This document shows positions 7,145 to 14,475 of a stretch of DNA of 14,894 nucleotides, in pieces. Source of the stretch: an uncultured Mycoplasmatota bacterium (GTDB lineage: Bacteria > Bacillota_I > Bacilli_A > RF39 > UBA660); assembly GCA_947645535.1 (NCBI GenBank), contig CANSDD010000033.1, positions 1 to 14,894 of the forward strand, written 5' to 3'. Position 1 is the first letter of the stretch. The number at the start of each line of letters is the position of its first letter. Made by a program: the position numbers and the translations under genes. Under the pieces are notes generated by a model, which did no database searches, was not told where the DNA came from, and saw only the letters and a program-made list of their open reading frames with translations.

Positions 7145-8638
7145 TTAATAGAAAGTAAGTGGATTTAGAGTAGTACTTCCGTTACGCCAAGGATAACCAC
7201 GCCATATACTGTAATGTACATGCGCTCCTGTTGCCCATCCAGTATCACCTACAAAACCAATAGTCTCTCCACGTGCTACTACTTGACCTACTTTTACATT
7301 ATTAAAACTAGACATATGACCATAATAAGTGTAATAACCATTATTGTGGTTAATTATAATATAGTTACCATTAATATATGTATAACTTGCTACAACAATT
7401 TCTCCATTATTAGTTGCATATACTGGTGAACCCCAACCTGTTCCAGCAATATCTATTCCATCATGCAGTTCACGTTGCCCATTAATTGGATTCGTTCTCC
7501 ATGAATAACCAGAAGTAATTGTCCAACCACTATTTGTAGGCCAACCCCAAGAAGTCGTACTTCCTATATTTGGAACATAATGTGTTCCTCTTAAAATAAT
7601 TTCATCTACAGGAGCTTTTAATACTTCCTTACTTGGATCTCTAACGCTATCTAAAGCTCCATTCACGTATTTATTTGTTTGAGAAACTCGATCTAAACCT
7701 TTTTCACCTGGCTGCTTTACTACTTCATTTCCAAGTGTCATAGTAGCATCTTCTTCAATAACTTGCCCATAATTACTTTCTTTATCTTCTACCGAATACT
7801 CTAACATGACAACACTTAATTGCGGATTAGTCTCAGCAATAACAACCTCTTGATTGGCATATAATAAATTATTTTTATTTGTAAATTCAGGATTCGAAAT
7901 CAAAAATTCTTCCACACTAATTTTATTATTAAATGCAATTTTTTCAATTGTATCTCCTATTTGTACAACATATTTTGTACTATTACTTTCTTTCCCATAT
8001 ACAAGATCATGAGTTAAATTTTCTATATCAGTATAAATATCTTCTGTAACAGGTATTTGCATTTCTTTAATTGTTTTATCTCCATCTAAATAAATATCGT
8101 TAATAAAACTTCCTATTGTTTTAATTTCTTCTTGAGTTTTATTAACATATGCTTCATATTTTTCACTTCCAACAAATATTTTTATCATTGATTCTACTGC
8201 TTCGCTAAAAGTTTCTTTTTTAAGTACATAATATTTATTTATTTTTGAAACTGTTTTGTCATCCCCATCTTCCTCAGCAGAAGCTACTTCTTGTCTAATT
8301 GTAATTTGATATCCTTTAATCGTAAAAGCTTTTTTTTCTTTAATGATATCATATATATCTTTTACTGAAGTTAATGCTTCATTATAAGTTGTAATCTTTT
8401 TTATTTCCAATCCATTTGGTGCATACACTTTCTCTACTCCAAATTTTCTTTTTATTTGTTCTTCCTCTTTATCAATATACTTTTCCAATTCTTCTTTGGA
8501 ACTAATAACACCAATCACCTCATCATCAAGATATACTTGATAAAAAGTATTTGGTTCATTAATATTCTTATAATTAAATCCTAATAGAAATACAGTTATA
8601 CCTAGTATAACAATAATAATTGGTAAATATTTTTTCAC
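7145..8638 (-). CDS. Membrane-anchored LysM-G5-M23 peptidoglycan endopeptidase
   Basis: A 497-aa surface protein predicted to cut peptide cross-links in peptidoglycan. Domains in order: N-terminal membrane segment (about 5-22), and an extracellular region (30-215) with a VYLDDEVIGVISSKEE segment common in clostridial G5/M23 proteins. LysM follows (223-268, KYVVQIGDT to NQEVVIA), then G5 (about 273-352) and the M23 domain (about 375-490). The lysostaphin-type zinc and catalytic residues are intact: H392 and D396 in LHDGID, H441 in YGHMS, H473 and H475 in GAHVHY. The start is GTG at 8638, supported by AGGTGG, which overlaps the dnaB stop TAG; the nearby ATG at 8640 is out of frame. It lies between dnaB and walJ, where walRKHI stand in many Bacilli, which suggests a housekeeping growth hydrolase (inference). 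Confidence 0.93.
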   Translation of the reverse strand: MKKYLPIIIVILGITVFLLGFNYKNINEPNTFYQVYLDDEVIGVISSKEELEKYIDKEEEQIKRKFGVEKVYAPNGLEIKKITTYNEALTSVKDIYDIIKEKKAFTIKGYQITIRQEVASAEEDGDDKTVSKINKYYVLKKETFSEAVESMIKIFVGSEKYEAYVNKTQEEIKTIGSFINDIYLDGDKTIKEMQIPVTEDIYTDIENLTHDLVYGKESNSTKYVVQIGDTIEKIAFNNKISVEEFLISNPEFTNKNNLLYANQEVVIAETNPQLSVVMLEYSVEDKESNYGQVIEEDATMTLGNEVVKQPGEKGLDRVSQTNKYVNGALDSVRDPSKEVLKAPVDEIILRGTHYVPNIGSTTSWGWPTNSGWTITSGYSWRTNPINGQRELHDGIDIAGTGWGSPVYATNNGEIVVASYTYINGNYIIINHNNGYYTYYGHMSSFNNVKVGQVVARGETIGFVGDTGWATGAHVHYSIWRGYPWRNGSTTLNPLTFY

Positions 8639-8646
8639 ATAACCAC

Positions 8647-9996
8647 CTAGCTTTCTTCCTCATCTCTGTTTGCCATATTAACAAATGTACTTGTATTACG
8701 TTTAAATATTAAATCAACTGTTTTCGTTGGACCACTACGGTTCTTAGCAACAATAAATTCACTTTTACTTGTATTCTCATCAATAGATATTTCTTTTGTA
8801 TAATAATCATCACGATAAAGAAAAGCTACTATGTCAGCATCCTGTTCAATAGAGCCAGACTCCCTTAAATCACTAAGTAAAGGTCTTTTATCATCTCTAC
8901 CTTCTACACTACGTGAAAGTTGTGCTAAAGCAACAACTGGTATTTCTAATTCCATAGCTAATGTTTTTAAAGAACGGGAAATTTCAGCTACTTCTTGTTG
9001 ACGATTTCCAGCATATCTTGCAGAACCACTAATTAACTGCAAATAATCTATAATGACAATTCCAATTCCATCTTCTGAACTATCTAATCTACGACATTTT
9101 GCCCTAATTTCTCCAATTGTCATACCTGGAGTATCATCTATAAAAATTTTTGTATCAGAAAGTCTACTAATTGCTTCATTAATTCTTTTCCAATCATTAT
9201 TTTGTAAATTCCCACTAATTAGTTTATTTAATTCAATTTGTCCTACTGAAGCAATCATTCTGTTAGCTAATTGTTCGGCTCCCATTTCCATATTGAATAT
9301 TGCCACACCTTTTTTACTAGACTGCGCTATATTGATAGCCAAATTAAGAGCAAATGCTGTTTTTCCCATAGCTGGACGCGCTGCTATAATAATAAGCTCA
9401 TTGGCATGTAAACCACTTGTTATTTTATCTAAATCATAATATCCAGTTGCAAGTCCTGTTATTTCTCCACGTGTCTGAGACAGTTTATCTAAATCTGCTT
9501 GCGCCTTTAATAATACATCTTGAATTTTTTTAAATTCTGTTCCTTTTCTTGTTTTTACTACATTTAAAATTTTCTTTTCAGCATTATCTAAAACGGTACC
9601 TAATTCTTCACTTGATGTGTATCCTTCTGCTACAATATTAGTAGCTTCCTCAATCAGTCTTCTTAATATCGCTTTTTCATTTACTATTTTAATATATTCA
9701 TCTACATTAGCAGCTGTTGGCACACTATTGATAACTTCTGCTAAATAATCTACATCACCAATTTGTTTTAACCAATTACGATTTTGTAGTTCTTCTGTTA
9801 CAATTGTTAAATCAATTGGTACACTTTTTTCAAGTAAATCTTTAAAAACAGTAAATATTTTTCCATGAGCATCTAAATAAAATAAATCACTTGATAATAT
9901 TTCTGCTGCTTTTTGAAGCGCGTACTTTGATAAAAACATAGACCCTAATACAGATCTTTCAGCATCTAAATTATGTGGCATTACTTTTTCTACCAT
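8647..9996 (-). CDS. dnaB: Replicative DNA helicase DnaB
   Basis: The hexameric ATP-driven 5'-3' helicase that unwinds DNA at the replication fork (called DnaC in Bacillus subtilis). The protein is 449 aa, full length. The N-terminal primase-interacting domain opens with PHNLDAERSVLGSMF (7-21), and a linker spans about 130-180. The RecA-like motor carries Walker A RPAMGKT (207-213), the conserved IIDYLQLI (315-322), SDLRESGSIEQDAD (375-388) and the KNRSGPT arginine-finger region (418-424). AGGTGA, overlapping the rplI stop TAG, precedes the ATG. It is third in an operon beginning with the DHH phosphoesterase and rplI, the usual Bacillota order. No oddities were seen. Confidence 0.98.
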   Translation of the reverse strand: MVEKVMPHNLDAERSVLGSMFLSKYALQKAAEILSSDLFYLDAHGKIFTVFKDLLEKSVPIDLTIVTEELQNRNWLKQIGDVDYLAEVINSVPTAANVDEYIKIVNEKAILRRLIEEATNIVAEGYTSSEELGTVLDNAEKKILNVVKTRKGTEFKKIQDVLLKAQADLDKLSQTRGEITGLATGYYDLDKITSGLHANELIIIAARPAMGKTAFALNLAINIAQSSKKGVAIFNMEMGAEQLANRMIASVGQIELNKLISGNLQNNDWKRINEAISRLSDTKIFIDDTPGMTIGEIRAKCRRLDSSEDGIGIVIIDYLQLISGSARYAGNRQQEVAEISRSLKTLAMELEIPVVALAQLSRSVEGRDDKRPLLSDLRESGSIEQDADIVAFLYRDDYYTKEISIDENTSKSEFIVAKNRSGPTKTVDLIFKRNTSTFVNMANRDEEES

Positions 9997-10004
9997 AATC
10001 TCAC

Positions 10005-10451
10005 CTATTTTTCTTTTACTAGTTGTACCTTCAACTCAGCAATTACTTTTTTATGAAGTTCCACTTTTACTTTATGAACACCTAAACTAGTTAAAGAACC
10101 ATCAATAATAATTCCTTTTTTGTCAATTTCAATTCCTTGCTTTTTAAGTTCACTTACTATTTGTTTTGTGCTAACACTTCCAAATACACGATCTCCTTCT
10201 CCAGTTTTTACAGGAATTTTAAGTGTCATTTTCTCCAATTGTTGTTTTACGTTTTCACATTCTTTTATCAATAAATTTTCTTGTAATTCAGCCTCTGCAG
10301 TTTCTTTTTTCAAACGATTAACTCCTGTATTTGTTGCTTGTACTGCATAACCATTCTTTATTAAAAAATTCATTCCATAACCATCTTTTACTTCTTTTAT
10401 TTCTCCTTTTTTTCCTTGCTTTTTCACATCTTTTAAAAATATTACTTTCAC
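10005..10451 (-). CDS. rplI: 50S ribosomal protein bL9
   Basis: bL9 binds 23S rRNA near the base of the L1 stalk and helps keep reading frame. The 148-aa protein has the N-terminal rRNA-binding domain with VIFLKDVKKQGKKGEI (3-18) and GYGMNFLI (24-31). A long linking helix and the C-terminal domain (about 80-148) follow. It starts at GTG (10451), seen directly in the sequence, with AGGAGG six bases upstream, and overlaps the end of the DHH gene by four bases (GTGA). The DHH-rplI-dnaB order matches gdpP-rplI-dnaB of Bacilli. Confidence 0.97.
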   Translation of the reverse strand: MKVIFLKDVKKQGKKGEIKEVKDGYGMNFLIKNGYAVQATNTGVNRLKKETAEAELQENLLIKECENVKQQLEKMTLKIPVKTGEGDRVFGSVSTKQIVSELKKQGIEIDKKGIIIDGSLTSLGVHKVKVELHKKVIAELKVQLVKEK

Positions 10452-11425
10452 TTTATCCCTCCTATAATACCTATTAACTGTTTTTTTACATCTTCTATTT
10501 TTGTTGCTTCTATTTGAGCTGCTGCATCAGTCAGATGTCCTCCTCCACCTAATTCTGTCATGATTTTAGATACATCTACATTACCTAAAGATCTAGCACT
10601 TACTCCAACTATATTTTCTTTTAGTTTCCCAATTGCAAAAGAAGCTTCTACATTATTAAATTGTAATAATTGTTCTGCTACTTCGGCAATTTCTTTTGGT
10701 TCATATATTTCTTCATCCATAATGCACATTGCCATATTTTCATTTATCATATCGCTATTTTTAACAAAATAGCTTCTTTTTAAATATGCTTCTTTATCCT
10801 CTTTTAATAATTCTTGTTTTAATATAGAATCAGCTCCCATAGAAGCAAGTATTGATGCAGCTTCAAATGTTTTTTCTGAAGTTTTTAATTTATAATTACT
10901 TGTATCTATTTCAATTCCTGTTAGCATAATAGTTGCAATTATAGAATTGACTGTTTTATTTAAATATTTTAAATAATAAACCATAAACTCTGTTACACTT
11001 GATAAATGAGAATTAATATAAGACAAATCCGTTGTTTTAATATAATTATTCCCTTTTACATGATGATCAATCACGATTACATTTTTACTTTTAGAAAGTA
11101 ATTTACTACTTTCAACCATTATTTCTTTATGAACATCTACTATTACTAGCAACGTATCATCATTAAGACTAGATACTGCTTCTTTTTCTTTTAGCATATT
11201 AAACTCTATTTTTTTGTCTTTCAATACATCATACATTTTTTGTACAGTACTATTTTGCATATCATCTGTATCAATAATATAACATTCTTTTTCAAATGAG
11301 GAAGCAATTTCATATAAACAAATAGCTGAACCTAAACCATCTAAGTCTGGATTTTTATGAGTCATAATATAAACTCGAGAAAACTTTTTTAAATATTCAG
11401 TTAATGCTTTAAAAATATCATTCAT
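10448..11425 (-). CDS. Soluble DHH/DHHA1 phosphoesterase, GdpP-like catalytic core (probable cyclic-di-AMP or linear-dinucleotide phosphodiesterase)
   Basis: A 325-aa protein consisting only of the DHH and DHHA1 domains. Metal-binding motifs are THKNPDLDG (22-30), an aspartate in VDVHKE (96-101) and VIDHH (117-121). The DHHA1 end carries SARSLGNVDV and GGGGHLTDAAAQI, wording closer to GdpP than to the shorter NrnA nucleases. GdpP of Bacilli has two membrane helices, PAS and a degenerate GGDEF domain in front of this core; all are absent here. The position before rplI-dnaB is that of gdpP. I infer cyclic-di-AMP (or pApA) turnover, but an NrnA-like nanoRNase role remains possible. The ATG follows GGGAG by seven bases and a promoter lies 25-53 nt upstream, so the upstream sensor domains are genuinely missing rather than split off. 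Confidence 0.85.
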   Translation of the reverse strand: MNDIFKALTEYLKKFSRVYIMTHKNPDLDGLGSAICLYEIASSFEKECYIIDTDDMQNSTVQKMYDVLKDKKIEFNMLKEKEAVSSLNDDTLLVIVDVHKEIMVESSKLLSKSKNVIVIDHHVKGNNYIKTTDLSYINSHLSSVTEFMVYYLKYLNKTVNSIIATIMLTGIEIDTSNYKLKTSEKTFEAASILASMGADSILKQELLKEDKEAYLKRSYFVKNSDMINENMAMCIMDEEIYEPKEIAEVAEQLLQFNNVEASFAIGKLKENIVGVSARSLGNVDVSKIMTELGGGGHLTDAAAQIEATKIEDVKKQLIGIIGGIK

Positions 11426-11449
11426 ATTCTATCTCCCCATTTCATTACT

Positions 11450-11478
11450 ATTATACTATATTTTTTTTTTATTGTCTT
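11450..11478 (-). promoter_or_regulatory. Sigma-A-type promoter of the DHH-rplI-dnaB-M23-walJ-rlmH operon
   Basis: On the minus strand AAGACA (11478-11473), a 17-base A-rich spacer and TATAAT (11455-11450). The predicted start is near 11443, leaving a leader of about 18 nt before the ATG at 11425. All later genes overlap or sit within eight bases of each other, so this is probably the main promoter of the operon. Confidence 0.7.
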
Positions 11479-11943
11479 TAATAAAAGAAAAAGAAAATAA
11501 GGTTTTCTCATTTTCATTTGATTTCCATCAGATTTATTTTCTTTATTATGTTGATAATCAAAAAAATTTTCAAAAAATATAATTGATTTTTCAAGATAAG
11601 CTTTTATCATAATAGAACTATAAATAAATTAAGTAATTTTCTCCTCTTTCATTTCTAGCAAATACTTATAGCAATAATTAGTTCTTCTTGCACTTTTTTA
11701 TATGTGACTAAAGCAACACATTAAACAATAATTTTAATAATAAAAAATATGATAAAAATGTAAATACATTGATATAATAATTTTCTAAAATTGATTTTTT
11801 TATCTAGTCATATTTTTATAATTGAGCAATTGAATTTATTTTTTTATTTATATTTTTTCTTTATAACAAATTTCTAAAAAATATTTTTATCTCCTTACCA
11901 ATATTATTCTATATAACTATAATAAAAAACTATATTTTAAAAG
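11479..11943 (-). other. Gene-free AT-rich interval between the whiA terminator and the DHH operon promoter
   Basis: I see no convincing gene, RNA or repeat in this stretch. Stops are dense in all frames. A few ribosome-site-like AGGAG motifs exist on the minus strand (near 11640 and 11890), but none has a start codon at proper spacing followed by an open frame. A short minus-strand frame of 22 codons ending near 11632 has no start and may be a gene remnant or chance. The length is unusual beside the tightly packed neighbours. Confidence 0.5.
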
Positions 11944-11969
11944 AAAAAAGAAATCAATATTTTGATTTC
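11944..11969 (-). terminator. Rho-independent terminator of the yvcK-whiA operon
   Basis: On the minus strand GAAATCAA (11969-11962), loop AATA and TTGATTTC (11957-11950) form a perfect 8-bp stem, followed by TTTTTT (11949-11944). It lies 13 nt after the whiA stop. The stem is AT-rich, so its strength is moderate. Confidence 0.75.
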
Positions 11970-11982
11970 AAATTTCTTATTT

Positions 11983-12909
11983 TTAATTCTTTTTTATTTT
12001 TTCAATCATATCATGTATTTTCTTTAATCTATGATGCACTCCAGATTTTGTAATAGCATTTCCTGTCTCAATACTAATAATTTCACTTAGTTCTAATAAA
12101 GAAGCTTCAGGGTATTTTTTTCTATATTTTGCTACTTCTTTTACCTTTTCATCTAATAAATCAAAAGTCCCAGTTTCTTCTAACAATTCAATTTCTTTTA
12201 CTTCTTTAGAAGCTGACATAATCATCTTGTCTATATTTGCTTGTTCACAATTATTAAGCCTATTTGTCATATTTTTATGATCACGATATATTCTAATATC
12301 TTCATAATATAAAAGAGCTTGACTGGCACCTATTATCCTTAAAAAGTCACCTATTTTTTCAGCTTCTTTAATATAAATCATATATTTATTATCTCTCTTT
12401 ATATATTTTGCATTTAATAAAAAATGATTTAAAAGATTAACTAAAAATAAAGCATACTCTTCATTATCTACTAAAAACTCCAAATGATATCTAGACTTTT
12501 TAGGATCATTGATACTTCCTATTGATAGAAAAAGTCCCCTTAAATATGCTCTTTCTGATTCATTATCACCTAATATATATTCTTTTGGAATAACTAAATA
12601 ATTATTATCTTGATATAAACTAAGATCTTCTAAAATTACATTCATCTTATATTTTACTTCTAACAAATACATTAAATTTTTATTATAATTATATCCTTTT
12701 CGTACTGTTACTCTAGGAGTTACTCCATAAATATCCTTTAATAATCCAAATATTCTTCTTGCTACACTAGAATTTTCTGTTATAATTTTAATACTATTTT
12801 CATTTAATATACCAATATTTCGAATAAGTGCTGAGAGTTCAGCAATATTTTCTGTTTCAATTGTATTTAATTTACTAACCTCATTTTTTACACTACTAGT
12901 AAACGACAT
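11983..12909 (-). CDS. whiA: Sporulation/cell-division regulator WhiA
   Basis: A DNA-binding protein conserved in Gram-positive bacteria. It is a sporulation activator in actinomycetes; in Bacillus it influences cell division and chromosome segregation. The 308-aa protein has the N-terminal WhiA domain (about 1-85) and a LAGLIDADG-endonuclease-like region with YLRGLFLSIGSINDP (122-136) and YHLEF (141-145). The conserved RLNNCEQANIDK (217-228) and a C-terminal helix-turn-helix with ITKSGVHHRLKKI (286-298) follow. The ATG shares one base with the yvcK stop (TAATG), so translation is coupled. The yvcK-whiA order is standard; rapZ, often upstream, is not here. Confidence 0.96.
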   Translation of the reverse strand: MSFTSSVKNEVSKLNTIETENIAELSALIRNIGILNENSIKIITENSSVARRIFGLLKDIYGVTPRVTVRKGYNYNKNLMYLLEVKYKMNVILEDLSLYQDNNYLVIPKEYILGDNESERAYLRGLFLSIGSINDPKKSRYHLEFLVDNEEYALFLVNLLNHFLLNAKYIKRDNKYMIYIKEAEKIGDFLRIIGASQALLYYEDIRIYRDHKNMTNRLNNCEQANIDKMIMSASKEVKEIELLEETGTFDLLDEKVKEVAKYRKKYPEASLLELSEIISIETGNAITKSGVHHRLKKIHDMIEKIKKN

Positions 12910-13859
12910 TAAACATCCATTAAATATGCGAAAATATGAAATGCAAGCCTATTCACATTATGTCTTAAAAAACCACCCTCTATACAAACAAAATCATCTG
13001 ATATAATCTCTAAATTCAATTTTTCTAAATTTTCACGATCTAATGCAACTGGATCTTTTTGTTCTAGTGTCTCATATTTTTCACATAAATCTTGTTCTAT
13101 TTCACCATTATTTACAATTAAAACATCAACTTTTCTACTTCTTAAATAACTATTTAATAAATTGACATGATCACTTGCTTTAAAATTATCTGTCTCTCCA
13201 GGTTGAGTCATCATATTACATACATACATAATTTTCGCACTTGTTTTTGAAAGTGCTTCTATCATTTCTTTACATATTAAATTAGGAATAATACTTGTAA
13301 ATAAACTTCCCATACTAAGAATAATCAAATCTGCATTTTCTATTGCCTTTAAGGCTTTAGGACAAACTTTAGGTTCCTTTAAATAATAAACTTCCTCTAT
13401 TCCTGCTTCAGCTTCGGTAATATTATGTTCTCCTTCTACTATACTTCCATCTTTCATTTTACCAACTAAAGTAACATTTTCTTCCGTTAAAGGAAGTACT
13501 TTCCCTTTTAAATTAAGTACTTTTCCAATAGACTCAATTCCTTCTGACATAGATCCAGCTACATCTTGCATAGCAGTTAAAAGTAAATTTCCCAAAGCAT
13601 GCCCATTTAAATCACTTGTCGTTTCAAAACGGTAATTTAATAATTGTTGAAACAAAGGTTCCGTTTCAGAAAGAGCTACTAAAACTTGCCTAATATCCCC
13701 AACTGCTGGAGTATTAAACTCTTCCCTTAATCTTCCTGTACTTCTACCATCATCACATACTGATACAATAGCAGTAATATCTATAGGATATTGTTTTAAT
13801 CCACGTAATAAGGTAGACATTCCAGTACCTCCACCTAATACGACAATTTTCTTACTCAT
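12909..13859 (-). CDS. yvcK: YvcK/GlmR-family UDP-sugar-binding cell-envelope factor (CofD-like)
   Basis: The family binds UDP-GlcNAc-type sugars and, in Bacillus, helps direct carbon into peptidoglycan synthesis during gluconeogenic growth. The 316-aa protein has the Rossmann-type opening VVLGGGTGMSTLLRG (6-20), then VSVCDDGRSTGRLR (32-45), GDIRQVL (54-60), NGHALGN (85-91), MTQPGETD (217-224) and a C-terminal segment with RH and NR (299-304). The usual GPGSLYTS loop reads SMGSLFTS here (182-189), losing Gly and Pro. The ATG at 13859 is preceded by GGGTGATGG. A -10-like TATAAT lies at 13883-13878; the stronger promoter at 13999-14027 would reach it only by reading through the terminator at 13914-13937. 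Confidence 0.95.
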   Translation of the reverse strand: MSKKIVVLGGGTGMSTLLRGLKQYPIDITAIVSVCDDGRSTGRLREEFNTPAVGDIRQVLVALSETEPLFQQLLNYRFETTSDLNGHALGNLLLTAMQDVAGSMSEGIESIGKVLNLKGKVLPLTEENVTLVGKMKDGSIVEGEHNITEAEAGIEEVYYLKEPKVCPKALKAIENADLIILSMGSLFTSIIPNLICKEMIEALSKTSAKIMYVCNMMTQPGETDNFKASDHVNLLNSYLRSRKVDVLIVNNGEIEQDLCEKYETLEQKDPVALDRENLEKLNLEIISDDFVCIEGGFLRHNVNRLAFHIFAYLMDV

Positions 13860-13877
13860 TTAACCATCACCCATTAC

Positions 13878-13883
13878 ATTATA
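13878..13883 (-). promoter_or_regulatory. Possible -10 element of the yvcK promoter
   Basis: TATAAT on the minus strand 19 nt before the yvcK ATG, with an overlapping TATAGT at 13888-13883. No good -35 is present (TTTGTT or TTTTAT at the relevant spacings), so the call rests on the -10 and on its place after a terminator. Confidence 0.4.
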
Positions 13884-13912
13884 CTATAATTGTAAAAATA
13901 ATAAAACAAATA

Positions 13913-13993
13913 TTAAAAAAGAAGTATTTAAAATACTCACTTTTATCTTTCTTTATTATAGTCCGCCTCCTGCAGAGGCCTCCTACTATTGAT
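13913..13993 (-). ncRNA. Candidate small RNA or attenuated leader with two AGGAGGC repeats
   Basis: A complete transcription unit with no usable reading frame: promoter at 13999-14027, predicted start near 13993, terminator at 13914-13937, so about 80 nt. The transcript carries AGGAGGC twice (complements of 13978-13984 and 13965-13971), 13 nt apart. GCCTC and GAGGC (13979-13975 and 13969-13965) can form a 5-bp hairpin with loop TGCAG. Neither AGGAGG has an ATG, GTG or TTG at ribosome spacing. It is either an independent small RNA or the leader of yvcK stopped by an attenuator. I do not recognise a named RNA family. Confidence 0.5.
13914..13937 (-). terminator. Terminator upstream of yvcK
   Basis: On the minus strand AGTATTT (13937-13931) and AAATACT (13929-13923) are perfect inverted arms; a realistic fold keeps five pairs with loop TTTAA. 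TC and TTTTTT (13920-13914, allowing one interruption) follow. It ends the candidate small RNA and anything read through from the MutS-like genes. Confidence 0.65.
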
Positions 13994-13998
13994 TAGTT

Positions 13999-14027
13999 AT
14001 TATACAGAAAAAATAATCATTTGTAAA
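13999..14027 (-). promoter_or_regulatory. Strong sigma-A-type promoter in the MutS-like/yvcK gap
   Basis: On the minus strand TTTACA (14027-14022), a 17-base spacer and TATAAT (14004-13999), with a TG just before the -10. The predicted start is near 13992-13993. It opens the candidate small RNA. Confidence 0.75.
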
Positions 14028-14058
14028 TAAATTTGGTAAAATTTAACAAAAAAACTAT

Positions 14059-14475
14059 TTATTTTGTTTTAACTTCTTCTGAGGTTTTTAATTTTACTAA
14101 TTCTTTTTGAATAATAGATAAATATTCAATTGCCTCTATTGGTGTAATTGTATTGATATCCAATGATTCTAAAGCTGCTAAACAATCAAGTCTAGAAGGA
14201 AGTACAGGGTCAATTTTCTTATCTTGTGTTAAATCAACTATCTCTACTATTTTTCCATTTTCTTTTAATCTTCTTAAATATTTTTCTTTTGAATTTTCTG
14301 GGAAACCACATTTCATAATCATACCAGTAAGGGGAATACATTTTAATCTGGACATATTACTCATAGCAATTGCATCTTCATCTATAAATATATAAAATAA
14401 TCCTGACTTCATTAAATACATTTTATTAGGATCTTCTCTTTTTAATTCTAAATATCTCGTATATAATTTACTCAT
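14059..14475 (-). CDS. Small MutS domain I-like protein with a MutS C-terminal-like tail
   Basis: A 138-aa soluble protein. Residues 4-81 follow the order of MutS domain I: YLELKREDPNK (8-18), then SGLFYIFIDEDAIAMS (24-39) against the MutS GDFYELFxEDA segment. MKCGFPENSKEKYLRRLKENGKIVEIVD (54-81, with gaps in my wording of the match) corresponds to AGIPYHAxxxYLxxLvxxGxkVAICE. Of the Phe-X-Glu mismatch-sensing motif, Phe27 is kept but Glu is Ile29. Residues 105-126 (LDINTITPIEAIEYL onward) resemble the last helix region of MutS. Connector, lever, clamp and ATPase domains are absent. Start: AGAGGTGAT before the ATG, which overlaps the upstream stop as ATGA. Function is unknown; mismatch or structured-DNA binding, or interference with MutS, are inferences. 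The homology is recognised by eye. Confidence 0.65.
   Translation of the reverse strand: MSKLYTRYLELKREDPNKMYLMKSGLFYIFIDEDAIAMSNMSRLKCIPLTGMIMKCGFPENSKEKYLRRLKENGKIVEIVDLTQDKKIDPVLPSRLDCLAALESLDINTITPIEAIEYLSIIQKELVKLKTSEEVKTK

Noticed and set aside
9053..9439. A 128-codon plus-strand frame opposite dnaB.
   Set aside because: It is antisense to conserved DnaB motor motifs and has no family resemblance: a shadow of the real gene. The same applies to plus-strand frames at 1158-1352, 7214-7429, 10120-10350, 10560-10772 and 14153-14395.
11422..11610. A 62-codon minus-strand frame overlapping the DHH gene start by ATGA.
   Set aside because: The DHH operon promoter (11450-11478) lies inside it, no ribosome site precedes its ATG (the nearest AGAGGAG is about 30 nt away), and its lysine/phenylalanine-rich sequence looks like translated AT-rich spacer.
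13965..13984. The doubled AGGAGGC motif as ribosome sites of a hidden small gene.
   Set aside because: No ATG, GTG or TTG stands 4-12 bases after either copy. The first candidate start (GTG near 13941) is too distant and runs straight into the terminator hairpin.
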